Source of the DNA: Streptomyces sp. MH60
Lineage (GTDB): Bacteria > Actinomycetota > Actinomycetes > Streptomycetales > Streptomycetaceae
Length of the DNA stretch: 64,000 nucleotides
Direction of reading: 5' to 3'
NCBI RefSeq assembly: GCF_002939385.1
Contig: NZ_MULI01000006.1
Location: forward strand, 1-64,000
Translations under genes and position numbers: made by a program
Shown: positions 24,664-32,853 of the stretch, one piece after another
How positions within the stretch are numbered: position 1 is the first letter of the stretch
Layout of the letters: every line of letters begins with the position of its first letter
Notes under the pieces: generated by a model
The model's database searches: none
What the model saw: only the letters and a program-made list of their open reading frames with translations
Told to the model about the DNA's origin: nothing

Positions 24664-25791
24664 TCAACTGCCCGGCAGGCGCTCCCAGTCGGACAGGGTC
24701 AGCCCCGGCTCCGGCCGCTGCCTGTTCACCAAAACGGCGCCGTCCGCGGCGACCATCGCCATGACGATCCGGCCATGTCCGTCCAGTGCGAGCGCCGGAG
24801 TGCCGGCACAGGCCAGCCCGGTGTCGGTCCACCACAGCCCGCCGGACTCGGCGCCGGTGCCGCACACGCCCAGCACGGCTGTCCCCGTACGTCCCTGGTG
24901 GGCCAGGACCGTGCAGTCGTAGCCGTCGACGGCGGCACGGAGCGTGGCGTGAGGTCCCTCCCCCGGCGCCCCGCCGGCGGGGAAGGCCCACTCACCGGGC
25001 CGCTGCGCGTAGACCCCCGTCCCGCTCTGTTCGGACCAGTACGCGGTGAACACTCCTGGCGAGGTTTCGAGGAGCGCGGCCGAGCCGGGCACGGGAGCCG
25101 GGGTGAGGTCCTGCGCCCGCCGCAGATCCGCCCCGGGTTCCGTCTGCACCCAGTGCATGACCGAGCGGTGCCCCGGCGCGAGCAGTTCGACCAGCCCGGC
25201 CGAGTTCGCCGCGGCGCTCAGTCCGCCCGCGACCGCGCCGCCGCGCAGGTCCTTCCATGCCTCCCACGCCCCGCTCCTGGCCTCGCGCCGCAGCATGACC
25301 CCGCCGGGGCCACCGGAGACGAAGACGTGGACCGTGCCCTGTCCGTCGACGGCGGCAGTCGGCGCACCGAGGCTCGCCGCCTCCCTGGGGTCACGGAAGG
25401 GGTTGCCGAGGGAACGCCAGTCGCCGAGCGTCCGCCCCGTCTGGTACTGCACGGCGTAGACCAGATCGGCCTTCGGCCCGCCACCGCCCGACCGCTCCCT
25501 GCGCCCGAGGAAGTGCGCGTAGCGGTTGGCCCCCTGGGCCACGGCCAGACACGTCAGCCCCTCGACGGGAAAGAAGTCCGGCCCGCTGAAGCGGCCGCCG
25601 CCCACCGCGGTCTCCGTCCAGCGGTGCACACCGCCCTCGACCAGCGCGTAGGCACTGAGGCGGTCGTCGTTCCCGCGCAGCAGCCATGACCCCGTGGCCG
25701 CAGAGGTCACGGACGCGCGCTGGGGCCGCACCCCGGTCGTGACACCGGGCCGGGTCTCCCGGTCCACCGCCTGCGCACCTCTGCCGCGCAT
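24664..25791 (-). CDS. Beta-propeller-like protein (PLL/lectin-like repeats), paralogue of 27308-28333
   Basis: 375 residues with no signal peptide. After a 30-residue polar leader, the chain is made of repeated units of about 45-50 residues with W-x-x-L/W-x-D spacing and G-x-x-H-V-F-V-x-G-G (for example APTAAVDGQGTVHVFVSGG and TPALALDGHGRIVMAMV), typical of PLL-type beta-propellers that bind sugars. The segments DGYDCTVLAHQGR and SGAWEAWKDLRG recur closely in the paralogue beyond the LCP gene. The ATG at 25791 follows GGAGGGG. The position, divergent from the LCP ligase and upstream of the Stealth operon, suggests a role linked to the surface polymer; this is inference. Confidence 0.65.
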   Translation of the reverse strand: MRGRGAQAVDRETRPGVTTGVRPQRASVTSAATGSWLLRGNDDRLSAYALVEGGVHRWTETAVGGGRFSGPDFFPVEGLTCLAVAQGANRYAHFLGRRERSGGGGPKADLVYAVQYQTGRTLGDWRSLGNPFRDPREAASLGAPTAAVDGQGTVHVFVSGGPGGVMLRREARSGAWEAWKDLRGGAVAGGLSAAANSAGLVELLAPGHRSVMHWVQTEPGADLRRAQDLTPAPVPGSAALLETSPGVFTAYWSEQSGTGVYAQRPGEWAFPAGGAPGEGPHATLRAAVDGYDCTVLAHQGRTGTAVLGVCGTGAESGGLWWTDTGLACAGTPALALDGHGRIVMAMVAADGAVLVNRQRPEPGLTLSDWERLPGS

Positions 25792-26128
25792 GTGTGCCGT
25801 CCCCTCCCACGCCGGTCCTGGTGTCCACAGATGACTCCAGAATTCGCCACATCATACGCACGACCGAACAGGTGTCCCAGGTCTCTGCCGGTACCGCACG
25901 GGCCTCGCACAGCGGTCTCTCCAGCAGGTGCCGGCGCGCGCGGAGCCACGGGTGGACCGGACGGCTCGCTCTCCCGTCGGGGCACACACCGGGCACATCG
26001 GTCGTACGAGTGCTCGACCGCGTGTCTATAGTTCAATGCCAACCAAGCGTCAGCCGAGCAGCACCGACCCGGCCCCTCACGGGAGCGGCCTGCTCCTGCC
26101 CTCAGGGCACGAGTTGCGAGGACCCGCC
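25792..26128. promoter_or_regulatory. Divergent promoter region between the propeller gene and the LCP gene
   Basis: A 337-base region. On the plus strand TATAGT at 26027-26032 is a good -10 box about 97 bases before the LCP GTG, with only a weak -35 box. On the minus strand TATGAT (25856-25851) is a good -10 box 60 bases before the propeller ATG. No gene is seen here; an in-frame ATG at 26036 lies just after the -10 and lacks a ribosome site. Confidence 0.45.
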
Positions 26129-27238
26129 GTGAGCCACGACCTGAGTACCCCCGTGCCGCCTGCCCCTCAATCGCCGCGCGAGGGGCGGGGGAGCCGACGA
26201 GCCGGGAAGAACGGGAAGAAGAAGCGCCGTACCGGACGAAACATCCTGCTCGGCCTGGCGGTACTCGTCGTGGCAGCGGGCGGCACCGCCTACTGGCTCT
26301 ACAGCGACCTCAACGGCAACATCGACGGCGTCGACATCAACGACGCGATCGGCAAGGACCGGCCGGAGAAGCTCCCCACCTCCGGGCAGAACATCCTGGT
26401 CCTCGGTTCCGACTCGCGCGCGGGCGACAACGCCGGACTGAACACCGGCAAGGTCGCGGGGGCCCGTTCCGACACGGCGCTGGTGATGCACATCCCCGAG
26501 GGGCGCAAGGAGGCCGTCGCCGTCAGCATCCCGCGTGACACCCTGGTGACCCGGCCCGAGTGCACCAAGCCGGACGGCTCCGAGGTGGCCTCGGCCGAGC
26601 GTGTGATGTTCAACTCCGTCTATTCGCAGGTCGGTCCGGCCTGCGTGGTCAAGACGGTGGAGAAGATGTCCGGGGTCCGCATGGACCACTACGTGGAGAT
26701 CGACTTCGCGGGCTTCAAGGACCTGGTGGACGCGATAGGCGGCGTCACCGTCACCGTCGACCAGGACATCCACGACAAGTCCAGCGGGCTCGACCTGACG
26801 GCCGGTACCCACAAGCTGAACGGCACCGACTCGCTGGCCTTCGTGCGCACCCGGCACGGCATCGGTGACGGCAGCGACCTCGGGCGGATCGGGCTCCAGC
26901 AGGAGTTCATGATCGCCCTGCTGAGCGAGATCAAGAAGCAGGACCTCCTGGGCAGCCCGACCAAGACGTACAAGATCGCCGACACTCTCACCGCGGCCCT
27001 GACCACCGACTCCGAACTCGCCTCGCTCACCGCGCTCGCGGACTTCGGACGCAGCCTGAACGGGGTCGACCCGTCGACGATGGAGACCATCATGCTGCCG
27101 GTGGCGTACGACAAGATCGACCCGAACCGGGTGGTGGCCGCTCAGCCGCAGGCCTCCACGCTGTGGAAGGCGATCCGCGGCGACAAGGAGATCCCGGAGT
27201 CGGCGAAGAAGTCCCCCGCGGGCGGCAAGACTTCCTGA
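26129..27238 (+). CDS. LytR-CpsA-Psr (LCP) family glycopolymer ligase
   Basis: 369 residues. The GTG at 26129 follows GAGGA by six bases. A basic cytoplasmic tail (KNGKKKRRTGR) precedes one membrane helix at about 39-57, and the LCP domain follows outside: QNILVLGSDSRAGDN, the arginine/aspartate pair in GARSDTALVMHI, AVSIPRDTLV, VEIDFAGFKDLVDAIGGV and LAFVRTRHGIGDGSDLGRI. LCP enzymes move polymer from undecaprenyl-pyrophosphate carriers onto peptidoglycan. Next to the Stealth/TagF locus it is the obvious candidate to attach that polymer to the wall. It is flanked on both sides by the paired propeller genes. Confidence 0.9.
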   Translation: MSHDLSTPVPPAPQSPREGRGSRRAGKNGKKKRRTGRNILLGLAVLVVAAGGTAYWLYSDLNGNIDGVDINDAIGKDRPEKLPTSGQNILVLGSDSRAGDNAGLNTGKVAGARSDTALVMHIPEGRKEAVAVSIPRDTLVTRPECTKPDGSEVASAERVMFNSVYSQVGPACVVKTVEKMSGVRMDHYVEIDFAGFKDLVDAIGGVTVTVDQDIHDKSSGLDLTAGTHKLNGTDSLAFVRTRHGIGDGSDLGRIGLQQEFMIALLSEIKKQDLLGSPTKTYKIADTLTAALTTDSELASLTALADFGRSLNGVDPSTMETIMLPVAYDKIDPNRVVAAQPQASTLWKAIRGDKEIPESAKKSPAGGKTS

Positions 27239-27256
27239 CCCGCCACCGGTAGGTCC

Positions 27257-27294
27257 ACCGGGGGGGGAGAAGGCCGTCGGGGCCCTCCCCCGGT
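27257..27294. terminator. Bidirectional terminator between convergent LCP and propeller genes
   Basis: ACCGGGGG at 27257-27264 pairs with CCCCCGGT at 27287-27294, with extra G/C pairing inside. It sits in the 69-base gap between two convergent stop codons. Confidence 0.65.
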
Positions 27295-27307
27295 TCTCGC
27301 CGTTCCC

Positions 27308-28333
27308 TCAGACCGCCCCCCAAGCCCCCAGTGCCAGCCCCGCCTCGTCCTTCCGGCGGGTCAGCAGCAGTTGGCCGGACGACGGGGACAGGGTGGCCGC
27401 CGCCAGGCGGCCGTCGGTGTCCAGGGCCAGGGAGACGGTCGCGTCGGACGGCAGGGCGGGGCCCGACTCGGTCCAGGCCGCGCCCATCTCCTCCAGTTCC
27501 GTGGGGTACGCGGCGAAGGCGACACGGCCGCTGCCCGCCGAACGCTGGGCGAGCAGCGTGCAGTCGTGGCCGTCTATGACGGTGCGGACGGCGGCCACGG
27601 GGCCGGGGCCGGCGGCGGCCACCAAGGGGGTCGGTTTGCCACCGGGGCGCCAGGCGCACAGCTCACCGGTGTCGTCGTCGGTGAAGAAGACCGTGGTGTG
27701 CTCCGTGGAGGTCGCCAGGGCGCGCAGGGTGCCCGGGCGGACGGCCGCGTCGAGGCGCTCCCCCAGCACCGGTCGCGCACCCGGTTTGTCCTGGCTCCAG
27801 TGCAGGATGCCGCCCTCGACGGACGCGTACAGCTCGACCAGGCCGGAGTCGGCCGTGACGGCGGCGGGCGACTCCTGGACGCCGCGGCCCTTCAGGTCCC
27901 GCCAGGGCTCCCAGCCGCCCTTCTCCTGCTGGGCCACCATGCTCATGCCGCCGCCGCCGTTGCGGACGAAGACATGGGCGCGGCCCTGCGCGTCGACCGC
28001 GACGGCGGGGGTGCCGGTGCGGCCGCCCTGCTTGTTGGGGTGGCCGGCCGGCTGCCAGTCCAGGGGCGCGAGCAGCGGCCGGAAGTGCGTGGTGTGCACC
28101 AGGGCACAGCGGTCGGCACCGGTCGGGCGCCAGGCGACCAGGTGGGCGTAGCCGTCGGGGCCCCGGCCGGCCGCGAGGCCGCCCGGGTGCAGTTCCTGGT
28201 CGCCGCCGATGCGGCGCGGGGGCTCCCAGGGGCCCGCGGGCGCGCGTTCGGCGCGCCACAGGGCGGCGTCGTTCGACGGGAGGTACACACTGAGGCGGCC
28301 GTCGCGGCCGAGGAGAAGCCAGTCGCCATTCAC
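27308..28333 (-). CDS. Beta-propeller-like protein, paralogue of 24664-25791
   Basis: 341 residues with no signal peptide or membrane helix. It starts at a GTG (28333) with NGDWLLLGRDGRLSVYL, matching SWLLRGNDDRLSAYAL of the paralogue. The repeats carry GTPAVAVDAQGRAHVFVRNG, WEPWRDLKGRG and DGHDCTLLAQR, so both proteins share the same multi-bladed architecture with low but clear similarity throughout. It is convergent with the LCP gene and separated from it by a terminator. Function unknown; carbohydrate binding is the usual role of PLL-type propellers. Confidence 0.65.
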   Translation of the reverse strand: MNGDWLLLGRDGRLSVYLPSNDAALWRAERAPAGPWEPPRRIGGDQELHPGGLAAGRGPDGYAHLVAWRPTGADRCALVHTTHFRPLLAPLDWQPAGHPNKQGGRTGTPAVAVDAQGRAHVFVRNGGGGMSMVAQQEKGGWEPWRDLKGRGVQESPAAVTADSGLVELYASVEGGILHWSQDKPGARPVLGERLDAAVRPGTLRALATSTEHTTVFFTDDDTGELCAWRPGGKPTPLVAAAGPGPVAAVRTVIDGHDCTLLAQRSAGSGRVAFAAYPTELEEMGAAWTESGPALPSDATVSLALDTDGRLAAATLSPSSGQLLLTRRKDEAGLALGAWGAV

Positions 28334-28423
28334 CGCATCACTCTAAGCGGGACCGTCGGCTCCGTGTCGGTCGGGTACGGTCGAAGGCGCTGGGGGGCGG
28401 GCGGCGCGTGCGACCCTGGCGGG

Positions 28424-28801
28424 ATGGAAGAGAACGCGTCCCTGCTCGTGGTCGTCGATGCCGCGAACGTGGTCGGTTCGGTGCCCGACGGCTGGTGGCG
28501 GGACCGGCGCGGGGCCGCGGAGCGGTTGCGGGACCGGCTGGCGGCGGACGGGGTGCCGGGGCGGTCCGGGCCGGTGGAGGTCGTGCTCGTCGTCGAGGGC
28601 GCGGCCCGCGGGGTGGAGTCCGTGGCCGGCGTACGGGTGGAGTCCGCGCCCGGCAGCGGGGACGACCACATCGTCGAGCTGGTCGCGCGGACGGCGGGCG
28701 GCCGTCCCGTCCTGGTCGTGACGGCCGACCGCGGGCTGCGCCGCCGGGTGACGGAGCTGGGCGCGGAGGTCGCGGGGCCGAGGACGGTGCGGCCCGGGTG
28801 A
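28424..28801 (+). CDS. Small NYN/PIN-like domain protein
   Basis: 125 residues. It starts ENASLLVVVDAANVVGSVPDGWW and contains APGSGDDHIVELVA and VLVVTADRGLRRRV, the spacing of acidic residues (VDAANV, GDD, TADRGL) seen in NYN/PIN-like RNase folds: D in strand 1, D-D at the helix, D before GLR. Such proteins often appear in databases as NTP pyrophosphohydrolases by mistake. The ATG at 28424 has only a weak ribosome site (CTGGCGGG). It is divergent from the second propeller gene, 90 bases away, and stands alone. RNase activity is inferred from the motif pattern only. Confidence 0.7.
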   Translation: MEENASLLVVVDAANVVGSVPDGWWRDRRGAAERLRDRLAADGVPGRSGPVEVVLVVEGAARGVESVAGVRVESAPGSGDDHIVELVARTAGGRPVLVVTADRGLRRRVTELGAEVAGPRTVRPG

Positions 28802-28880
28802 CGGCCGGAGCGCGCGCACGGGCCGGCGACGCGCACTCCGCCGCTCACGCGGTCCGCCGCTCACACCGTCCTGCGTCGCG

Positions 28881-30392
28881 CTACGGGCCCTTCGGGGCGG
28901 GCGGCTCGGCCGGTGCCTCCTCGCCGCGGGCCAGACGGCTGTGGGTGCGGCCGTAGAGGAAGTACACGACGAAGCCGATCGCCATCCAGACGCCGAAGCG
29001 GACCCAGGTCTCGGCGGGCAGGTTCAGCATCAGCCACAGCGAGGCGGCCACGGACACGATGGGCAGCAGCGGCACCAGCGGGGTGCGGAAGGCGCGGGGC
29101 AGGTCGGGCCGGGTCCGGCGCAGGATGATCACGCTGATCGCGACGATGACGAAGGCGAAGAGCGTACCGATGTTCACCAGCTCGGCCAGCTCGCTGAGGC
29201 TGGTGAAACCGGCGACGATCGCGATGATTACGCCGAGCAGGATGGTCGGCCGGTAGGGGGTGCGGAACTTCGGGTGGACGTGGGAGAAGAAGCGCGGCAG
29301 CAGTCCGTCGCGGCTCATCGCGAAGAACACCCGGCTCTGGCCCAGGAGCAGGATCATGCAGACCGTGGTCAGGCCGACGGCGGCGCCGAAGCTGATCACG
29401 CCGGAGAAGAAGGGATGCCCCGTGGCCTTGAACGCGTCCGCGAGCGGGGCGTCCACGGAGAGCTTGGTGTAGTGCTGCATGCCGGTGACGACGATCGAGA
29501 CCGCGACGTACAGGACGGTGCAGATGATCAGGGAGCCGAGGATGCCGCGGGGCATGTCGCGCTGCGGGTTCCTGGTCTCCTCGGCGGCCGTGGCGACGAT
29601 GTCGAAGCCGATGAAGGCGAAGAAGACGACCGAGGCGGCCGTGAAGATGCCCATCACGCCGAAGTTGGCCGGTGCCCAGCCGAACATCAGCTGGATCAGT
29701 GGTGAGTGCAGTCCCCCGCCCGCCTCGACGGGCTGCGACTTCGGGATGAAGGGGTCGTAGTTGGCGCTCTTGACGAAGAAGGCACCCGCGATGATCACGA
29801 TGAGGACGACCGCCACCTTGATGGCGACGACGAGCGAGGTGATCCGCGCCGACAGCTTCATGCCGAGCACGAGGATGGCGGTGAGCACCAGCACCAGGGC
29901 CGCGGCGAGGATGTCGAAGCCGAAGCCCTCCGCGCCGTCCCTGCCGCCCAGCGCGGCGGGCATGTGCCAGCCCGCGTTGTCCAGCAGCGAGCGGATGTAG
30001 CCCGACCAGCCGACGGCCACCACCGCCGTGCCGAGCGCGAACTCCAGGACCAGGTCCCAGCCGATGATCCAGGCGGGCAGTTCGCCGAGCGAGGCGTAGG
30101 AGAAGGTGTACGCGGAGCCGGCCACCGGGACGGTGGAGGCGAACTCGGCGTAGCACAGCGCGGCGAGCGCGCAGACGACTCCGGCGACGACGAACGCCAG
30201 GGCCACGGAGGGCCCGGCGTTGTTCTTGGCGACCGTGCCGGTCAGTACGAAGATGCCGGTGCCGATGACGACGCCGATACCGAAGACGGTCAGGTCCAGC
30301 GCCGACAGGGATTTCTTGAGCGCGTGCTCGGGTTCCTCCGTGTCACGGATGGACTGCTCGATCTTCTTGGTCCTGAAGAGGGTGTTGCTCAC
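28881..30392 (-). CDS. APC family amino acid permease
   Basis: 503 residues with about 12 membrane helices. Typical of the cationic amino acid transporter branch: SLSALDLTVFGIGVVIGTGI, with the GIGxxIGTGIFVLTG substrate-site motif in helix 1, EFASTVPVAGSAYTF in helix 3 and FFAFIGFDIVATAAEETRNP in helix 8. It would import amino acids with protons across the membrane. The GTG at 30392 follows GGGAGG; a longer in-frame start at 30518 runs through the dxs terminator and is rejected. It is monocistronic as far as can be seen. Confidence 0.9.
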   Translation of the reverse strand: MSNTLFRTKKIEQSIRDTEEPEHALKKSLSALDLTVFGIGVVIGTGIFVLTGTVAKNNAGPSVALAFVVAGVVCALAALCYAEFASTVPVAGSAYTFSYASLGELPAWIIGWDLVLEFALGTAVVAVGWSGYIRSLLDNAGWHMPAALGGRDGAEGFGFDILAAALVLVLTAILVLGMKLSARITSLVVAIKVAVVLIVIIAGAFFVKSANYDPFIPKSQPVEAGGGLHSPLIQLMFGWAPANFGVMGIFTAASVVFFAFIGFDIVATAAEETRNPQRDMPRGILGSLIICTVLYVAVSIVVTGMQHYTKLSVDAPLADAFKATGHPFFSGVISFGAAVGLTTVCMILLLGQSRVFFAMSRDGLLPRFFSHVHPKFRTPYRPTILLGVIIAIVAGFTSLSELAELVNIGTLFAFVIVAISVIILRRTRPDLPRAFRTPLVPLLPIVSVAASLWLMLNLPAETWVRFGVWMAIGFVVYFLYGRTHSRLARGEEAPAEPPAPKGP

Positions 30393-30472
30393 GGGGACCT
30401 CCCACGCTTGTCGTCCTCGACATGATCGAGAGGGGGCGTACTGCGTATGCCCCGGCGTAGGCGATTTCACGC

Positions 30473-30520
30473 GGATGGGCCGGTTCCGCCACTGCAACGA
30501 GTGGCGGAACCGGCCCATCC
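30473..30520. terminator. Perfect 21-base-pair terminator downstream of dxs
   Basis: GGATGGGCCGGTTCCGCCACT (first 20 bases at 30473-30492) pairs exactly with 30500-30520 around a 6-base loop GCAACG. It lies between the dxs stop and the permease start, both on the minus strand, and so isolates the permease gene. Confidence 0.85.
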
Positions 30521-30542
30521 GGCCCAGTGCGGAGTGCGGACG

Positions 30543-32471
30543 TCAGTCGCGCGCGGCCTCCACCTGGTCCACCTCGGCGCCCGCGCGGTCGTACTTGCCG
30601 TCGAGCTTGGCGACCAGACCGGTGACCTGGCGCGCGATGTCGGGCGCGGTGAGCCCGATCTCGGCCAGCACCTCGGCGCGGGAGGCGTGGTCGAGGAAAC
30701 GCGGCGGGATGCCGAAGTCGCGCAGCGGTACGTCGACGCCGGCGTCGCGCAGGGCCTGGGCGACGGCGGAGCCGACCCCGCCGACCCGGGAGTTGTCCTC
30801 GACGGTGACGACGACGCGGTGGCGCTCGGCGAGCGGGGCCATGGCCTCGTCGACGGGCTTGACCCAGCGCGGGTCGACGACGGTGGTGGAGATGCCCTGC
30901 TTGTTCAGCAGCTCGGCGACCTCCAGGCACATCGGCGCGAGGGCGCCGACGGAGACCAGGAGCACGTCGGGCGTGTCGGTGCCGGGGGCGCGCAGCACGT
31001 CCATGCCGCCGACGCGGCCGACGGCGGGTACGGCGGGGCCGACGGCGCCCTTGGAGAAGCGGACCACCGTCGGCGCGTCGTCCACCGCGACGGCCTCGCG
31101 CAGCTGGGCGCGGACCTGGTCGGCGTCGCGCGGGGCGGCCAGGCGCAGGCCGGGGACGACCTGGAGGATCGACATGTCCCACATGCCGTTGTGGGAGGCG
31201 CCGTCGGTGCCGGTGACGCCGGCCCGGTCCAGCACGAAGGTCACGCCGCACTTGTGCAGGGCGACGTCCATCAGGACCTGGTCGAAGGCGCGGTTGAGGA
31301 AGGTGGCGTACACGGCGAAGACCGGGTGGACGCCGCCGTGGGCGAGCCCGGCCGCGGACACCGCGCCGTGCTGTTCGGCGATGCCGACGTCGTAGACGCG
31401 GTCCGGGAAGGCCTTGGCGAACTTGTCGAGGCCGACCGGCTGGAGCATGGCCGCGGTGATGGCGACGACGTCCTCGCGCTCCTTGCCGAGCTTGAGCATC
31501 TCGTCGCCGAAGACGCTGGTCCAGTCGGCGCCGGAGGTGGAGATGGGCAGGCCGGTGTCGGGGTGGATCTTGCCGACGGCGTGGAAGCGGTCGGCCTCGT
31601 CCTGGAGGGCGGGCTGGTAGCCGCGGCCCTTCTCGGTGAGGCAGTGCACGATGACGGGGCCGCCGAAGCGCTTGGCGCGGGTGAGGGCGGACTCCAGGGC
31701 CTCCAGGTCGTGGCCGTCGATCGGGCCGACGTACTTGAGGCCGAGGTCCTCGAACATGCCCTGCGGGGCGATGAAGTCCTTCAGGCCCTTCTTGGCGCCG
31801 TGCAGGGTGTCGTAGAGGGGGCGCCCGACGACCGGGGTGCGCTCCAGGACCTCCTTGGTGCGGGCCAGGAAGCGCTCGTAGCCGTCGGTGGTGCGCAGGG
31901 TCGCCAGGTGGTTGGCGAGGCCGCCGATGGTGGGCGCGTAGGAGCGCTCGTTGTCGTTGACGACGATGACCAGGGGGCGGTCCTTGGCGGCGGCGATGTT
32001 GTTCAGCGCCTCCCAGGCCATGCCGCCGGTGAGGGCTCCGTCGCCGATGACGGCGACGACGTGGTCGTCGCGCTCCAGGACCTGGTTGGCCTTGGCGATG
32101 CCGTCGGCCCAGCCGAGGACCGTGGAGGCGTGGCTGTTCTCGATGACGTCGTGCTCGGACTCGGCCTGCGAGGGGTAGCCGGACAGGCCGCCCTTCATCT
32201 TGAGCTTCGAGAAGTCCTGGCGGCCGGTGAGCAGCTTGTGCACGTAGGACTGGTGGCCGGTGTCCCAGAGCACCTTGTCCTTCGGCGAGTCGAAGACGCG
32301 GTGCAGGGCGAGGGTGAGTTCCACCACGCCGAGGTTGGGGCCGAGGTGGCCGCCGGTCTTGGAGACGGCGTCGACGAGGAAGGTACGGATCTCCTCGGCC
32401 AGCTGAGTCAGCTCTTCCAGGCTGAGCCGGTCCAGATCGCGCGGTCCCGTGATGCGGGTCAGCAGCGGCAC
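30543..32471 (-). CDS. dxs: 1-deoxy-D-xylulose-5-phosphate synthase
   Basis: 642 residues, full length for the family. It condenses pyruvate with glyceraldehyde-3-phosphate in a thiamine-diphosphate-dependent reaction, the first step of the MEP isoprenoid pathway. Visible motifs: thiamine-diphosphate fold [16 protein letters not shown] with [28 protein letters not shown] near the active site, the catalytic glutamate in [10 protein letters not shown] and [15 protein letters not shown]. The GTG at 32471 follows AGGAGG by five bases. It is divergent from the chitinase gene and followed by a strong terminator. Confidence 0.96.
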   Translation of the reverse strand: MPLLTRITGPRDLDRLSLEELTQLAEEIRTFLVDAVSKTGGHLGPNLGVVELTLALHRVFDSPKDKVLWDTGHQSYVHKLLTGRQDFSKLKMKGGLSGYPSQAESEHDVIENSHASTVLGWADGIAKANQVLERDDHVVAVIGDGALTGGMAWEALNNIAAAKDRPLVIVVNDNERSYAPTIGGLANHLATLRTTDGYERFLARTKEVLERTPVVGRPLYDTLHGAKKGLKDFIAPQGMFEDLGLKYVGPIDGHDLEALESALTRAKRFGGPVIVHCLTEKGRGYQPALQDEADRFHAVGKIHPDTGLPISTSGADWTSVFGDEMLKLGKEREDVVAITAAMLQPVGLDKFAKAFPDRVYDVGIAEQHGAVSAAGLAHGGVHPVFAVYATFLNRAFDQVLMDVALHKCGVTFVLDRAGVTGTDGASHNGMWDMSILQVVPGLRLAAPRDADQVRAQLREAVAVDDAPTVVRFSKGAVGPAVPAVGRVGGMDVLRAPGTDTPDVLLVSVGALAPMCLEVAELLNKQGISTTVVDPRWVKPVDEAMAPLAERHRVVVTVEDNSRVGGVGSAVAQALRDAGVDVPLRDFGIPPRFLDHASRAEVLAEIGLTAPDIARQVTGLVAKLDGKYDRAGAEVDQVEAARD

Positions 32472-32597
32472 CCGTGCCTCCTTGCAGTAGAGCTGTTGCC
32501 GGGCTCGTCGAGTCTAATGTTCCGCTCCGGCGGAACGTGTCCGGGCGGTGCGTCGTACGTCACGCGTTCGGCCTTACCCAGGGGCGGGCCGTTCTAC

Positions 32598-32627
32598 GTC
32601 TTCCCGGTCCGCGTCTTCCCGGTCCGC
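32598..32627. repeat. Tandem duplication of a 15-base unit
   Basis: GTCTTCCCGGTCCGC occurs twice head to tail (32598-32612, 32613-32627), with a further partial copy. It is upstream of both dxs and the chitinase gene; no function is evident. Confidence 0.6.
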
Positions 32628-32672
32628 GTCCGCCGGCACGTCGCCTCCGGCTTGGGGACACCTTTACCCGGC

Positions 32673-32757
32673 TGGTCCAGTCCACCGTGCGCACGGTGTC
32701 CAGGCCGGGTGGCTCCCGGCCCGGTCGATTGGTCTAGTCCCATTCTGGTCCAGACCA
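32673..32757 (+). promoter_or_regulatory. Three chitinase-type/DasR-like repeats upstream of the chitinase gene
   Basis: TGGTCCAGTCCA (32673-32684), TGGTCTAGTCCC (32730-32741) and TGGTCCAGACCA (32746-32757) match the 12-base direct repeat TGGTCCAGACCT known from Streptomyces chitinase promoters and the DasR core TGGTCTAGACCA. The last two are 16 bases apart start to start and about 100 bases before the chitinase ATG. Confidence 0.7.
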
Positions 32758-32853
32758 TTGCGTCCCCCGGTGTACCGGCGATATCCCCGTACCCGGCAAC
32801 ACCCCAGCACAGCACGGGAATCGACGTTCCTCCCCACACACACCGGGACTGAC

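Larger units (their letters stand above)
32472..32853. other. Divergent control region between dxs and the chitinase gene
   Basis: 382 bases without a gene. It contains the three chitinase-type repeats and a tandem duplication described separately. No clear -10/-35 pair was found for dxs. Confidence 0.5.
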
